This document shows, piece by piece, positions 6,824-15,158 of a stretch of DNA of 64,000 nt. The stretch covers positions 186,001-250,000 of the forward strand of contig NZ_BMVV01000008.1 in the NCBI RefSeq assembly GCF_014650895.1, given 5' to 3'. The translations under genes were made by a program, and so were the position numbers. The number at the start of each line of letters is the position of its first letter. Positions within the stretch are counted from its first letter, which is position 1. This DNA comes from Streptomyces omiyaensis (GTDB taxonomy: Bacteria; Actinomycetota; Actinomycetes; Streptomycetales; Streptomycetaceae). The notes under the pieces were generated by a model that worked only from the letters and a program-made list of their open reading frames with translations, did not search any database and was not told where the DNA came from.

Positions 6824-9652
6824 ATGACAGAGGACCTCACCCCAGCCGAGGCGTACGCGGCCGCACGCGCGCGCAACGCAGAGCAGGCCACCGCGCTGGC
6901 CCCCTTCCGAGAGATGTACGAGTTCGGTCTGGATCCCTTCCAGATCGAGGCGTGCCAGGCTCTCGAAGCGGGCAAGGGCGTGCTCGTCGCCGCCCCCACG
7001 GGCTCCGGCAAGACCATCGTCGGCGAGTTCGCCGTCCACCTCGCCCTCACCCAGGGCCGCAAGTGCTTCTACACGACACCCATCAAGGCGCTGTCGAACC
7101 AGAAGTACGCCGACCTCGTCAAGCGGTACGGCCCCGAGAAGGTCGGCCTGCTCACCGGCGACAACAGCGTCAACGGCGACGCGCCGGTCGTCGTCATGAC
7201 CACCGAGGTCCTCCGCAACATGCTCTACGCGGGGTCCCAGACGCTCTCCGGCCTCGGCTACGTGGTCATGGACGAGGTCCACTACCTCTCCGACCGCTTC
7301 CGCGGCGCCGTCTGGGAGGAAGTGATCATCCACCTCCCCGAGTCGGTCACCCTCGTCTCCCTCTCCGCCACCGTGTCCAACGCCGAGGAGTTCGGCGACT
7401 GGCTCGACACCGTCCGCGGCGACACCGAGGTCATCGTCTCCGAGAGCCGGCCCGTCCCCCTCTGGCAGCACGTCCTCGCCGGCCGCCGGATGTACGACCT
7501 CTTCGAGGAGGAGACCGACCACGGCGGCCGCGCCGCCTCCCGCCGCGAGGTCAACCCCGACCTCCTCCGCCTCGCCCGCACCGAGAACCAGCGCACGTAC
7601 AACCCCCGCGACCGGCGCCGCGGCAAGATGGTCCGCGAGGCCGACCGCGAGCGCGAGCGCCGCCAGCGCTCCCGGATCTGGACCCCCGGCCGCCCCGAGG
7701 TCATCGAGCGGCTCGACGCCGAGGGCCTCCTCCCGGCCATCACCTTCATCTTCAGCCGCGCCGGCTGCGAGGCCGCCGTCCAGCAGTGCCTCTACGCCGG
7801 CCTGCGGCTCAACGACGACGCCGCCCGCCTCCGGGTCCGCGAGATCGTCGAGGCCCGCACCGCCTCCATCCCCGACGAGGACCTCCACGTCCTCGGCTAC
7901 TACGAGTGGCTGGAGGCGCTGGAGCGCGGCATCGCCGCCCACCACGCCGGCATGCTCCCCACCTTCAAGGAGGTCGTCGAGGAGCTCTTCGTCCGCGGCC
8001 TCGTCAAGGCGGTCTTCGCCACCGAGACGCTCGCCCTCGGCATCAACATGCCCGCCCGGTCGGTCGTCCTGGAGAAGCTCGTCAAGTGGAACGGCGAGCA
8101 GCACGCCGACATCACCCCCGGCGAGTACACCCAGCTCACCGGCCGCGCCGGCCGCCGCGGCATCGACGTCGAGGGCCACGCCGTCGTCCTCTGGCAGCGC
8201 GGGCTCGACCCGGACCACCTCGCCGGCCTCGCCGGCACCCGCACCTACCCGCTGCGCTCCAGCTTCCGGCCCTCGTACAACATGGCGGTCAACCTGGTCG
8301 ACCAGTTCGGCCGGCACCGCTCCCGCGAGCTCCTGGAGACCTCCTTCGCGCAGTTCCAGGCGGACCGCTCGGTCGTGGGCATCTCCCGCCAGGTCCAGCG
8401 CAACGAGGAGGGACTGGAGGGCTACCGCGAGGGCATGACCTGCCACCTCGGCGACTTCGAGGAGTACGCGCTGCTCCGCCGCGACCTCAAGGACCGCGAG
8501 ACCGAGCTGGCCAAGCAGGGGGCCGCCCAGCGGCGCGCCCAGGCCGCCGCGTCCCTGGAGAAGCTGAAGCCCGGCGACGTCATCCACGTGCCCACCGGCA
8601 AGTTCGCCGGCCTCGCGCTCGTCCTCGACCCCGGCATCCCCGCGGGCCGCACCAACGGACACCGCGGCTTCGAGCACCACGACGGACCCCGGCCGCTCGT
8701 GCTCACCGCGGAGCGGCAGGTCAAGCGGCTCGCCTCCATCGACTTCCCCGTCCCGGTGGAGGCCCTGGAGCGGATGCGCATCCCCAAGGCCTTCAACCCC
8801 CGCTCCCCGCAGTCCCGCCGCGACCTCGCCTCCGCGCTGCGCTCCAAGGCCGGGCACATCAACCCCGACCGGCACCGCAGGCAGCGCTCCGGCGCCGCCG
8901 ACGACCGCGAGATCGCCCGCCTGCGGACGGCCATCCGCGCCCACCCCTGCCACGGCTGCGACGAGCGCGAGGACCACGCCCGCTGGGCCGAGCGCTACCA
9001 CCGCCTCCAGCGCGACACCAAGCAGCTGGAGCGGCGCATCGAGGGCCGGACCAACACCATCGCCCGCACCTTCGACCGGATCGTCGCGCTCCTCACCGAG
9101 CTCGACTACCTGCGCGCCGACGACGTCACCGACAACGGCAAGCGGCTCGCCCGGCTCTACGGCGAGCTCGACCTGCTCGCCAGCGAATGCCTGCGCGAGG
9201 GGGTCTGGGAGGGGCTCGCCCCCGCCGAGCTCGCCGCCTGCGTCTCCGCCCTGGTCTACGAGGCGCGGCAGGCCGACGACGCCGTGGCGCCGAAGGTGCC
9301 CGGCGGCCAGGCCAAGGCGGCGCTCGGCGAGATGGTCCGCATCTGGGGCCGGCTCGATGCCCTGGAGGAGGAGTTCAAGATCAACCAGGCGGAGGGCGTG
9401 GGGCAGCGCGAGCCCGACCTCGGCTTCGCCTGGGCCGCCTACCAGTGGGCCTCCGACAAGAGCCTCGACGAGGTGCTCCGCGAGGCGGAGATGCCCGCCG
9501 GTGACTTCGTCCGCTGGTGCAAGCAGGTCATCGACGTCCTCGGACAGATCTCCGCGGCGGCGCCGAAGGAGAACAGCACGGTCGCGAAGAACGCGCGCAA
9601 GGCCGTGGACGCGCTGCTGCGTGGTGTGGTGGCCTACAGCTCGGTGAGCTGA
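6824..9652 (+). CDS. helY: Ski2-like DEVH-box RNA/DNA helicase HelY
   Basis: 942-residue superfamily 2 helicase of the HelY/Mtr4-like group. Walker A APTGSGKT is at about residues 57-64, DEVH at 150-153, the SAT motif (LSLSATVS) near 185, and motif VI as QLTGRAGRRG. A long C-terminal DSHCT-type region follows. ATG 6824 starts the conserved MTEDLTPAEAY; a TAGGCT -10 at 6808-6813 makes the transcript nearly leaderless. Gene order pafBC-tatA-tatC-helY is shared with Mycobacterium tuberculosis, which supports the name. The RNA substrate in actinobacteria is not settled. Confidence 0.92.
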   Translation: MTEDLTPAEAYAAARARNAEQATALAPFREMYEFGLDPFQIEACQALEAGKGVLVAAPTGSGKTIVGEFAVHLALTQGRKCFYTTPIKALSNQKYADLVKRYGPEKVGLLTGDNSVNGDAPVVVMTTEVLRNMLYAGSQTLSGLGYVVMDEVHYLSDRFRGAVWEEVIIHLPESVTLVSLSATVSNAEEFGDWLDTVRGDTEVIVSESRPVPLWQHVLAGRRMYDLFEEETDHGGRAASRREVNPDLLRLARTENQRTYNPRDRRRGKMVREADRERERRQRSRIWTPGRPEVIERLDAEGLLPAITFIFSRAGCEAAVQQCLYAGLRLNDDAARLRVREIVEARTASIPDEDLHVLGYYEWLEALERGIAAHHAGMLPTFKEVVEELFVRGLVKAVFATETLALGINMPARSVVLEKLVKWNGEQHADITPGEYTQLTGRAGRRGIDVEGHAVVLWQRGLDPDHLAGLAGTRTYPLRSSFRPSYNMAVNLVDQFGRHRSRELLETSFAQFQADRSVVGISRQVQRNEEGLEGYREGMTCHLGDFEEYALLRRDLKDRETELAKQGAAQRRAQAAASLEKLKPGDVIHVPTGKFAGLALVLDPGIPAGRTNGHRGFEHHDGPRPLVLTAERQVKRLASIDFPVPVEALERMRIPKAFNPRSPQSRRDLASALRSKAGHINPDRHRRQRSGAADDREIARLRTAIRAHPCHGCDEREDHARWAERYHRLQRDTKQLERRIEGRTNTIARTFDRIVALLTELDYLRADDVTDNGKRLARLYGELDLLASECLREGVWEGLAPAELAACVSALVYEARQADDAVAPKVPGGQAKAALGEMVRIWGRLDALEEEFKINQAEGVGQREPDLGFAWAAYQWASDKSLDEVLREAEMPAGDFVRWCKQVIDVLGQISAAAPKENSTVAKNARKAVDALLRGVVAYSSVS

Positions 9653-9673
9653 CACGTCGTCAAATGCCCGTCG

Positions 9674-9708
9674 AGAGGCCCGTGATGGAGACATCGCGGG
9701 CCTCTTTC
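9674..9708 (+). terminator. intrinsic terminator after helY
   Basis: AGAGGCCCG 9674-9682 pairs with CGGGCCTCT 9697-9705, followed by TTC. It lies 22 bp past the helY stop. Confidence 0.7.
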
Positions 9709-9724
9709 GCGCGAACTCCCCGAG

Positions 9725-9747
9725 TTGTCCACAGGGCGTCGTCCACA
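9725..9747 (+). promoter_or_regulatory. two DnaA-box-like nonamers upstream of the P450 gene
   Basis: TTGTCCACA at 9725-9733 matches the preferred Streptomyces DnaA box exactly, and TCGTCCACA at 9739-9747 differs by one base. Both face the same way with start-to-start spacing of 14 bp. Confidence 0.45.
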
Positions 9748-9822
9748 GGGGTGGCGCAGTGCGGGAGCCTTCCGCTTGCATGGACTCGCACACAGGGAGA
9801 CCGAGTGGGGGAGGGGACGTAC

Positions 9823-11196
9823 GTGACCACGCACGCCGGGGCCGAGGCCGGGATCACCATCGCCGAAGGACCGCGCGGAGTGCCGCTCCTCGGCAACCTC
9901 CCCGCCTTCGGGAAGGACCCCCTCGCCTTCTTCGAACAGCTCAGGGACCGCGGCGACTTCGTCCGCTGGCGCTTCGGCCCCCGCCCCGCCCTCTTCATCG
10001 CCCACCCGGACGCGATCGGCGAACTGCTCACCGAGGTCGAGAACACCTTCGACCAGCCCGACCTCGGCATCGCCATCCGCACCCTCCTCGGCAACGGCGT
10101 GGTCGTCGCCAAGGGCCGGGACTGGCGCCGCAAGCGCTCCCTGGTCCAGCCCTCCGTCCGCCCCAAGCAGGTCCGCTCCTACGCCGCCACCATGGCGGAG
10201 TGCGCCGTCGGGCTGGCCGACCGCTGGAGCGACGGGCAGCGGATCGACATCAAGAAGGAGATGGCCGCGCTCACCCAGCTCATCGCCGTCCGGACCATCT
10301 TCGGGGCGGACACCGCGGCCGACGCCGAGGCGATCGGCAAGGCGATGGACGTGGCCCAGCAGGAGATCGGCGCGGAGCTCAGCGGCATCGGGGCGCTGCT
10401 GCCCGACTGGATCCCCACCCCCGGCCGCGCCCGCATCAAGCGGGCCACCGCCGTCATCGACGCGGAGGTCTCCCGCGTCGTCTCCCGCCACCGCGACGGC
10501 GACGAGGACCGCCCCGACCTCCTCAGCCGGCTCCTGACGGCCCGGGACGAGACCGGCGCCCGCCTCTCCGACCGCGAGATCCGGGACGAGACGGTCACCC
10601 TCTACATCGGCGGCCACGAGACCACCAGCTCCACCCTCGTCTGGGCCTGGTACCTGCTCTCGCGCAACGAGAAGGCCCGCCGGGCGCTCACCGACGAGCT
10701 GGACCGGGTCCTCGCGGACCACGAGCCCGGCCACGACGACTACGCCTCCCTCACCTACGCCCAGGCCGTGGTCAAGGAGACCCTCCGCCTCTACCCCACG
10801 ATCTGGCTCCTCACCGGCATCGCCAAGGAGGGCGCCACCCTCGGCGGCACCCCGATCCCGCCCGGCACCCGCGTCTGGTCCAGCCAGTGGTCCACCCACC
10901 GCGACCCCCGCTGGTACGCCGACGCCGACGCCTTCCGCCCCGAGCGCTGGCTCACCGACGCCGAGGGACGTCCGGCGGAGGAGATCCCCGAATACGCCTG
11001 GTACCCCTTCGGCGGCGGCCCCCGGGTCTGCCTCGGTACCCGCTTCGCCCTCGTCGAGGCCGTCCTCGTCCTCGCGGTCCTCGCCCGCCGCTACGACCTG
11101 GACGTCCACCCCGACGAGATCCGCCCCGTCCCGAGCCTCACCCTCCAGCCGGACCGGGAGGTCTCGGCGACGGTGCGGATGCGGAAGAGGGGGTGA
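9823..11196 (+). CDS. cytochrome P450
   Basis: 457-residue P450 monooxygenase. The I-helix oxygen-binding element GGHETTSS is at about residues 262-269, the ExxR motif (KETLR) has Glu near 319, and the haem loop PFGGGPRVCLG places the cysteine ligand at about 403. There is no membrane anchor and no adjacent ferredoxin or reductase gene, so redox partners must come from elsewhere. GTG 9823 was chosen because GGGGGAGGGG lies 6-15 nt upstream; an in-frame GTG at 9805 overlaps that site. The longer GHETTSST-type helix resembles the more eukaryote-like bacterial P450s. Substrate unknown. Confidence 0.92.
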   Translation: MTTHAGAEAGITIAEGPRGVPLLGNLPAFGKDPLAFFEQLRDRGDFVRWRFGPRPALFIAHPDAIGELLTEVENTFDQPDLGIAIRTLLGNGVVVAKGRDWRRKRSLVQPSVRPKQVRSYAATMAECAVGLADRWSDGQRIDIKKEMAALTQLIAVRTIFGADTAADAEAIGKAMDVAQQEIGAELSGIGALLPDWIPTPGRARIKRATAVIDAEVSRVVSRHRDGDEDRPDLLSRLLTARDETGARLSDREIRDETVTLYIGGHETTSSTLVWAWYLLSRNEKARRALTDELDRVLADHEPGHDDYASLTYAQAVVKETLRLYPTIWLLTGIAKEGATLGGTPIPPGTRVWSSQWSTHRDPRWYADADAFRPERWLTDAEGRPAEEIPEYAWYPFGGGPRVCLGTRFALVEAVLVLAVLARRYDLDVHPDEIRPVPSLTLQPDREVSATVRMRKRG

Positions 11197-11325
11197 AGCC
11201 GATCAGGGGGTGAGGCCGACCGAGGGGTGAGGCCGGTCAGGAGGTGGGAGGCCGGCCGCGGGGTGAGGCCGGCCGTGCGGGGAGCCGGGGGCGGGGCGGA
11301 GCCGGCCGCGGGGTGAGGCCGGCTG
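11191..11325. repeat. degenerate tandem repeat between convergent genes
   Basis: About six imperfect copies of GGGGTGAGGCCGRCCG-like units spaced 16-45 bp apart fill most of the gap between the P450 stop and the next, convergent gene. The first copy contains the P450 stop codon. No long hairpin is evident. Confidence 0.6.
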
Positions 11326-11391
11326 CGAGGGGGAGCAGGGGGCGTGCGCGGGTGGGCGCGGCGGACGCTCCGGGGGCGGCGTCGAAGGCGT

Positions 11392-12321
11392 TCAGGGGGC
11401 GGCGGCGAGAGCGAGCGCCAGGGTGCGCAGGTCCGCCGCGCGCAACACCCGGTCGCCGGAGCCGGGCAGCGGCACGCGCAGAGGGGCCGTCCACCGGTCC
11501 GGGATCGCCGCGGCCCCGTGGACCGCACCGGCCAGCATGCCGGTGACGGCCGCCACCGTGTCCGTGTCGCCGCCGAGGTCGACGGCGGCCGCCAGGGCGT
11601 CCTCGAAGCCGGTGGTGGTGCGCAGCGCCCAGACGGCGGAGTCGAGACAGGGCCAGACGGCGCCGTTGAACTCCGTCGCGTCCTCCGGGCACCAGCCGGG
11701 CGCCAGGACGGTGGCCCATCGCTCCCGGTGGCCCGGCGCCACCTCGGCCAGGGCCTCGGGGATCGCGGCCTGCGGCTCCCCGCCGAGCAGGGCGACGCGG
11801 ACCAGCTCGTGCAGGAGGGCGGTACCCTCCCACGCGGCCCGGTCCCCGTGGGTGAGGGCGGCGAGCCGGCGTCCGGCCTCCATGGTGGCGGTCCGGCCCC
11901 GGGCGGCGAAGCGGACGGCGGAGGTGGAGGCGCGCATCAGGCAGCCGTTGCCCGCCCCGCGGCCCTCCACGTGAAGATCGAGGGCGGCGGCCCGGTCCCA
12001 CGGTTCGCCGCCGAGCAGCACCCGCTCCGTCAGGAGGCCGATGTCCTTGGGGTCGGCTGCCGCCCAGCGGCGGAAGCGGTCGAACACGTCCGGCAGGTCC
12101 AGCCCGTCACGGTCGAGCAGGGACTCCCCGACGAGGACGGCCATCTGCGTGTCGTCGGTGGCCTCGCCCGGGTCCCACCCGCCGCCCCCGTACAACTCCC
12201 CGGTGCCGTCCGGGAATCGGGAGCGGAACATGCCGGGAGGTCCGAACTCGAAGGGCGCGCCCAGGGCGTCGCCCACGGCGGAGCCGAGGACGGCGCCCGT
12301 GGCGCGGTCGGGGCAGGTCAT
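11392..12321 (-). CDS. ADP-ribosylglycohydrolase family protein
   Basis: 309-residue DraG/ARH-type hydrolase, expected to remove ADP-ribose from proteins or small molecules using a two-metal centre. Conserved metal-binding elements are visible: GSAVGDALGAPFE near the N-terminus, ATDDTQMAV at about residues 55-65, GNGCLMRAS mid-protein, and GGDTDTVAAV near the C-terminus. Its ATG overlaps the TGA of the upstream membrane protein gene (ATGA at 12318-12321), so the two are translationally coupled. The target is unknown. No ADP-ribosyltransferase is visible nearby. Confidence 0.9.
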   Translation of the reverse strand: MTCPDRATGAVLGSAVGDALGAPFEFGPPGMFRSRFPDGTGELYGGGGWDPGEATDDTQMAVLVGESLLDRDGLDLPDVFDRFRRWAAADPKDIGLLTERVLLGGEPWDRAAALDLHVEGRGAGNGCLMRASTSAVRFAARGRTATMEAGRRLAALTHGDRAAWEGTALLHELVRVALLGGEPQAAIPEALAEVAPGHRERWATVLAPGWCPEDATEFNGAVWPCLDSAVWALRTTTGFEDALAAAVDLGGDTDTVAAVTGMLAGAVHGAAAIPDRWTAPLRVPLPGSGDRVLRAADLRTLALALAAAP

Positions 12322-13334
12322 GGGGTCAGGGTAGGTGGCTGGGGCGCGGGGTCGGGGGAGGGGGAGGGGGAGGGGGCGGGGGAGGCCCCCCGGAGGAAGA
12401 GGAGCGTGGTCGCCGCCGTCAGGAGGGCGATGGCCGCGGCCGTCGTCAGGGTCGTGGTGTCGGGGTGATGGAGGGGCTGGCCTCGGAGGGCCTGCCAGAT
12501 GAGGAGGGCGAGGGTGGCCGCGTAGGCGGCTGCGGCGGTGAGGACGAGGCGGAGGTGGACGCGGGGGTCGGCGAGGCGGGGGAGGCGGGGCGCCAGGGCG
12601 GTGAGGGCGAGGAGGAGCAGCGGCAGCAGCTGGAGGGCGTGCATGCCGAAGAAGTGGGCGACGCGGAGGTCGCCGCCGGTGGCGGCCCAGCCGGTGACGG
12701 GGAGGGAGGGGCCGCCGTCCGGGACGCCGATGCTGTGGGCGCCGACGATCGGCGGGTCGTCGGCGGCGAGCTGGGCGGAGGTGGGCCGGGTCATCAGGAA
12801 GCCGACGGCGGCGCCCACGAGGGCGATCAGGGAGGAGAGGCGGACGGTCCAGGCGGTGGCGGGGTCGAGGAAACGGGTCCTCAGCAGGAGGACGGCGATG
12901 ACCAGGGAGCCGATCCAGGGGACGACCACGGTGAGGCCCATGGCCTGGAAGACGGCGGCGTCGAAGGGGGTCTCCTGGTTGAAGTGGCTCTGCCGGCCGC
13001 GGACGACCTGGAGGGTGATCAGCACCATCTCCAGGACGCCGGCGGCGGTGACGACCGTGCCCGCCCACCACCCGGCCCGCCGGCCGCGCGGGAGCAGGCT
13101 CAGCATCCAGGAGAGCGACAGGCAGTAGGCGACGAACGACACGGCGAACTTGAAGGGCTTGGACCAGATCGGGGTTCCGGCGAGGGTGCGGTCGTCGAGC
13201 AGGATCCCGCCCGCGCTGATCAGAGCGAAGACGGCCATGGAGGCGGCGAACCAGAGCAGGGGCCGGTGCAGGCGGCCGTCGTCCGGGGGCGGGGAGGGCG
13301 AGCCGGAGGCGGGCGTGGGCGTGCGCGTGGACAT
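12318..13334 (-). CDS. polytopic membrane protein of unknown function
   Basis: 338 residues with about eight hydrophobic segments between residues 25 and 310 and Pro/Ser-rich disordered ends. The segments include LLWFAASMAVFALISAGG, the AYCLSLSWMLSLLPRG region and a long Leu-rich helix (LLPLLLLALTAL). I do not recognise a named family. The gene is divergent from a MerR regulator with a double palindrome between them and is translationally coupled to the ADP-ribosylglycohydrolase gene. It is therefore a good candidate for the regulator's target. Confidence 0.8.
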   Translation of the reverse strand: MSTRTPTPASGSPSPPPDDGRLHRPLLWFAASMAVFALISAGGILLDDRTLAGTPIWSKPFKFAVSFVAYCLSLSWMLSLLPRGRRAGWWAGTVVTAAGVLEMVLITLQVVRGRQSHFNQETPFDAAVFQAMGLTVVVPWIGSLVIAVLLLRTRFLDPATAWTVRLSSLIALVGAAVGFLMTRPTSAQLAADDPPIVGAHSIGVPDGGPSLPVTGWAATGGDLRVAHFFGMHALQLLPLLLLALTALAPRLPRLADPRVHLRLVLTAAAAYAATLALLIWQALRGQPLHHPDTTTLTTAAAIALLTAATTLLFLRGASPAPSPSPSPDPAPQPPTLTP

Positions 13335-13357
13335 ACGGATCCCCCGTTGCCTTTATG

Positions 13358-13395
13358 GATAGTGGCGCTTGCCACTATCTGATAGTGCCACTATC
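13358..13395. promoter_or_regulatory. double palindromic operator between divergent genes
   Basis: Two adjoining perfect dyads: GATAGTGGC-GCTT-GCCACTATC (13358-13379) and GATAGTG-C-CACTATC (13381-13395). All four half-sites share GATAGTG. They lie 24 bp from the start of the membrane protein gene and 56 bp before the MerR start, the expected place for autoregulation and divergent control. Confidence 0.8.
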
Positions 13396-13450
13396 TATGA
13401 TGGAGGGGAGTCCGGCAAGGCCCGGAAGGCAGTGGAAAGGTGAACGCACG

Positions 13451-14137
13451 GTGCGCATCGGCGAGTTGAGCCGCAGGACCGGGGTCTCGGTGCCCACGAT
13501 CAAGTTCTACGTACGGGAAGGACTGCTTCCGGCCGGTCGGCTGACGAGCCCGAACCAGGCCTCGTACGAAGAGACGCACGTGCGGCGGCTCCGCCTGATC
13601 CGCGCCCTGATCGACGTCGGCGGACTGTCCGTGGCGGCCGTCCGCGAGGTGATCGCCGCCGTCGACGATCCCGGCCGGCCGATCCACGACCTGCTCGGCG
13701 AGGCGGCCGTGCGCATGGTGCCCCGCTACGGCGCCGAGCCCGCCGGGGAGGACGGGGAGGACGGGGAGGGGGGCGGAGAGGAGGACGCCGGGCTGGTCGC
13801 GGCGCGCGAGCGGGTCGACGCGCTCATCCTGAAGCGGAACTGGCGCTGTTTCCCCGGCAGTCCGGCGGCGGAGGCCCTGGCGGTCGCGCTCGCCGCCCTC
13901 GGGTCCGTCGGCCACGAGCGGTTCGCCGAGGTGCTCGACGACTACGCGGAGGCGGCGGAGCGGGTCGCCCGGGCCGACCTGGACTACGTGGCCCACCAGG
14001 TGGCGCGCGAGGAGCTCGTCGAGAGCGTCGCCGTCGGCACCGTCCTCGGCGACGCGCTCTTCGCCGCGCTGCGGCGCCTGGCCCAGATCGACGCCTCCGA
14101 CCGCCTCTTCGGCGGCGGGGAGCAGCGGAAGGAGTGA
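13451..14137 (+). CDS. MerR-family transcriptional regulator
   Basis: 228 residues. The N-terminal winged helix is canonical: MRIGELSRRTGVSVPTIKFY, then VREGLLPAGR and the ARG-turn-helix region. A dimerisation helix follows (VRRLRLIRALIDVGG). An acidic, Gly-rich linker (GEDGEDGEGGGEED) separates this from a C-terminal helical domain typical of drug- or metabolite-sensing members; no cysteine metal site is seen. GTG 13451 puts the HTH at the N-terminus; ATG 13397 would add 18 residues overlapping the operator. It likely represses or activates the divergent membrane protein/ADP-ribosylglycohydrolase operon. Confidence 0.88.
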   Translation: MRIGELSRRTGVSVPTIKFYVREGLLPAGRLTSPNQASYEETHVRRLRLIRALIDVGGLSVAAVREVIAAVDDPGRPIHDLLGEAAVRMVPRYGAEPAGEDGEDGEGGGEEDAGLVAARERVDALILKRNWRCFPGSPAAEALAVALAALGSVGHERFAEVLDDYAEAAERVARADLDYVAHQVAREELVESVAVGTVLGDALFAALRRLAQIDASDRLFGGGEQRKE

Positions 14138-14227
14138 GGGGGGAGGGGGAGTGAGGAGCGGGGGAACGGGGAGGGGGGCGGGAGCCGGGTGCGGCTCCCG
14201 CCCCCCTCCCCGGGTGCGTCAGGTCGG

Positions 14228-15076
14228 TCAGACGGCCTGCGGGGGCTCCTGCTCCCGCTCCACCTGCTCGTTCCACTCGCGCTTGATCGCGCGCCAGGCC
14301 TCGTCCGTCTTGCCCAGGCGCCAGTAGCCCGAGATGGAGAGGCGCTCGCGCTCCACCAGGCGCTCCACGCGCAGGTGGCGGCGGAGCTCCTTCACGAAGC
14401 CGGCCTCGCCGTGGACGAAGGCGTGCACGTCGCCGGCCGGGAACTCCAGCTCCCGCACGGCCTCGACGAGCGCCTCGCCCACCGGTCGGCCGGAGCGGTG
14501 CAGCCAGGTGACCTCGATGCCCGCCTCGGTCGCGAACTTCTGCTCGTCGGCCGCGTCCTCGACCTCCACGAAGGCGTGCACCCGCGCGCCGGCGGGCAGC
14601 CGCTCCAGCGCCACCGCGATCGCCGGCAGCGCGCTCTCGTCGCCGACGAGGAGGTGCCAGTCCGCCGCCGGGTCCGGGGCGTAGCCGCCGCCGGGGCCGA
14701 GGAACCGCATCGTCTCGCCGACCTGGGCGCGGGCCGCCCAGGGCCCCGCCAGACCCTCGTCGCCGTGGACGACGAAGTCCAGGGTCAGCTCGCGGTGGAC
14801 CGCGTCCCAGGCGCGCACGGTGTACGTGCGGGTGGTCGGCCACTCCTCGCGCGGACGCTCGGCCCGGATCCGCTCCATGTCGAAGGGCTCCGGATAGCTC
14901 ACGCCCTCGGGGGCGAAGAGCAGCTTCACGTAGTGGTCGGTGAACGCGTCCGCCTCGAAGCCGTCCAGGCCCGGGCCGCCCAGGACGACCCGCACCATGT
15001 GCGGGGTGATCCGTTCGGTGCGCACCACGTGCGCCTCGGTGGCCCGGGGGGCCCTGCGCGCCGGCTGCTCTGCCAC
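14228..15076 (-). CDS. siderophore-interacting protein (ferric-siderophore reductase)
   Basis: 282-residue flavoprotein of the ViuB/YqjH family. It reduces ferric siderophores in the cytoplasm to release iron, using FAD and NAD(P)H. The FAD-binding signature RTYTVRAWD lies at about residues 83-91, the HGDEGLAGPWA element at about 103-113 and the GDESALPAI element at about 148-156. The C-terminus (YWRLGKTDEAW) is the family's usual end. The promoter region carries a DmdR/IdeR-like iron box, predicting repression when iron is sufficient. No siderophore synthesis or uptake gene is adjacent. Confidence 0.92.
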   Translation of the reverse strand: MAEQPARRAPRATEAHVVRTERITPHMVRVVLGGPGLDGFEADAFTDHYVKLLFAPEGVSYPEPFDMERIRAERPREEWPTTRTYTVRAWDAVHRELTLDFVVHGDEGLAGPWAARAQVGETMRFLGPGGGYAPDPAADWHLLVGDESALPAIAVALERLPAGARVHAFVEVEDAADEQKFATEAGIEVTWLHRSGRPVGEALVEAVRELEFPAGDVHAFVHGEAGFVKELRRHLRVERLVERERLSISGYWRLGKTDEAWRAIKREWNEQVEREQEPPQAV

Positions 15077-15124
15077 GGCGACTCTCCTGACTGCCTGGGG
15101 GTGGTGCCGTGCGGCACGCCTGGG

Positions 15125-15145
15125 ACTTAGGTATGCCTAAGTTAG
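15125..15145. promoter_or_regulatory. DmdR/IdeR-like iron box
   Basis: ACTTAGG-TATG-CCTAAGT is a perfect inverted repeat at 15125-15142, close to the TTAGGTTAGGCTAACCTAA-type consensus and extended by TTAG. It lies 49-66 bp upstream of the siderophore-interacting protein gene on the minus strand. Confidence 0.8.
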
Positions 15146-15158
15146 CACTCCCGGCCGC

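Noticed and set aside
6788..9793. 1001-codon open frame on the minus strand opposite helY
   Set aside because: It is the mirror of a strongly biased gene in GC-rich DNA; the translation is low-complexity Gly/Ala/Glu/Val with no motif, while the plus strand encodes a complete helicase.
11191..11325. CRISPR array
   Set aside because: Repeats are short, irregular and G-rich with no unique spacers and no cas genes.
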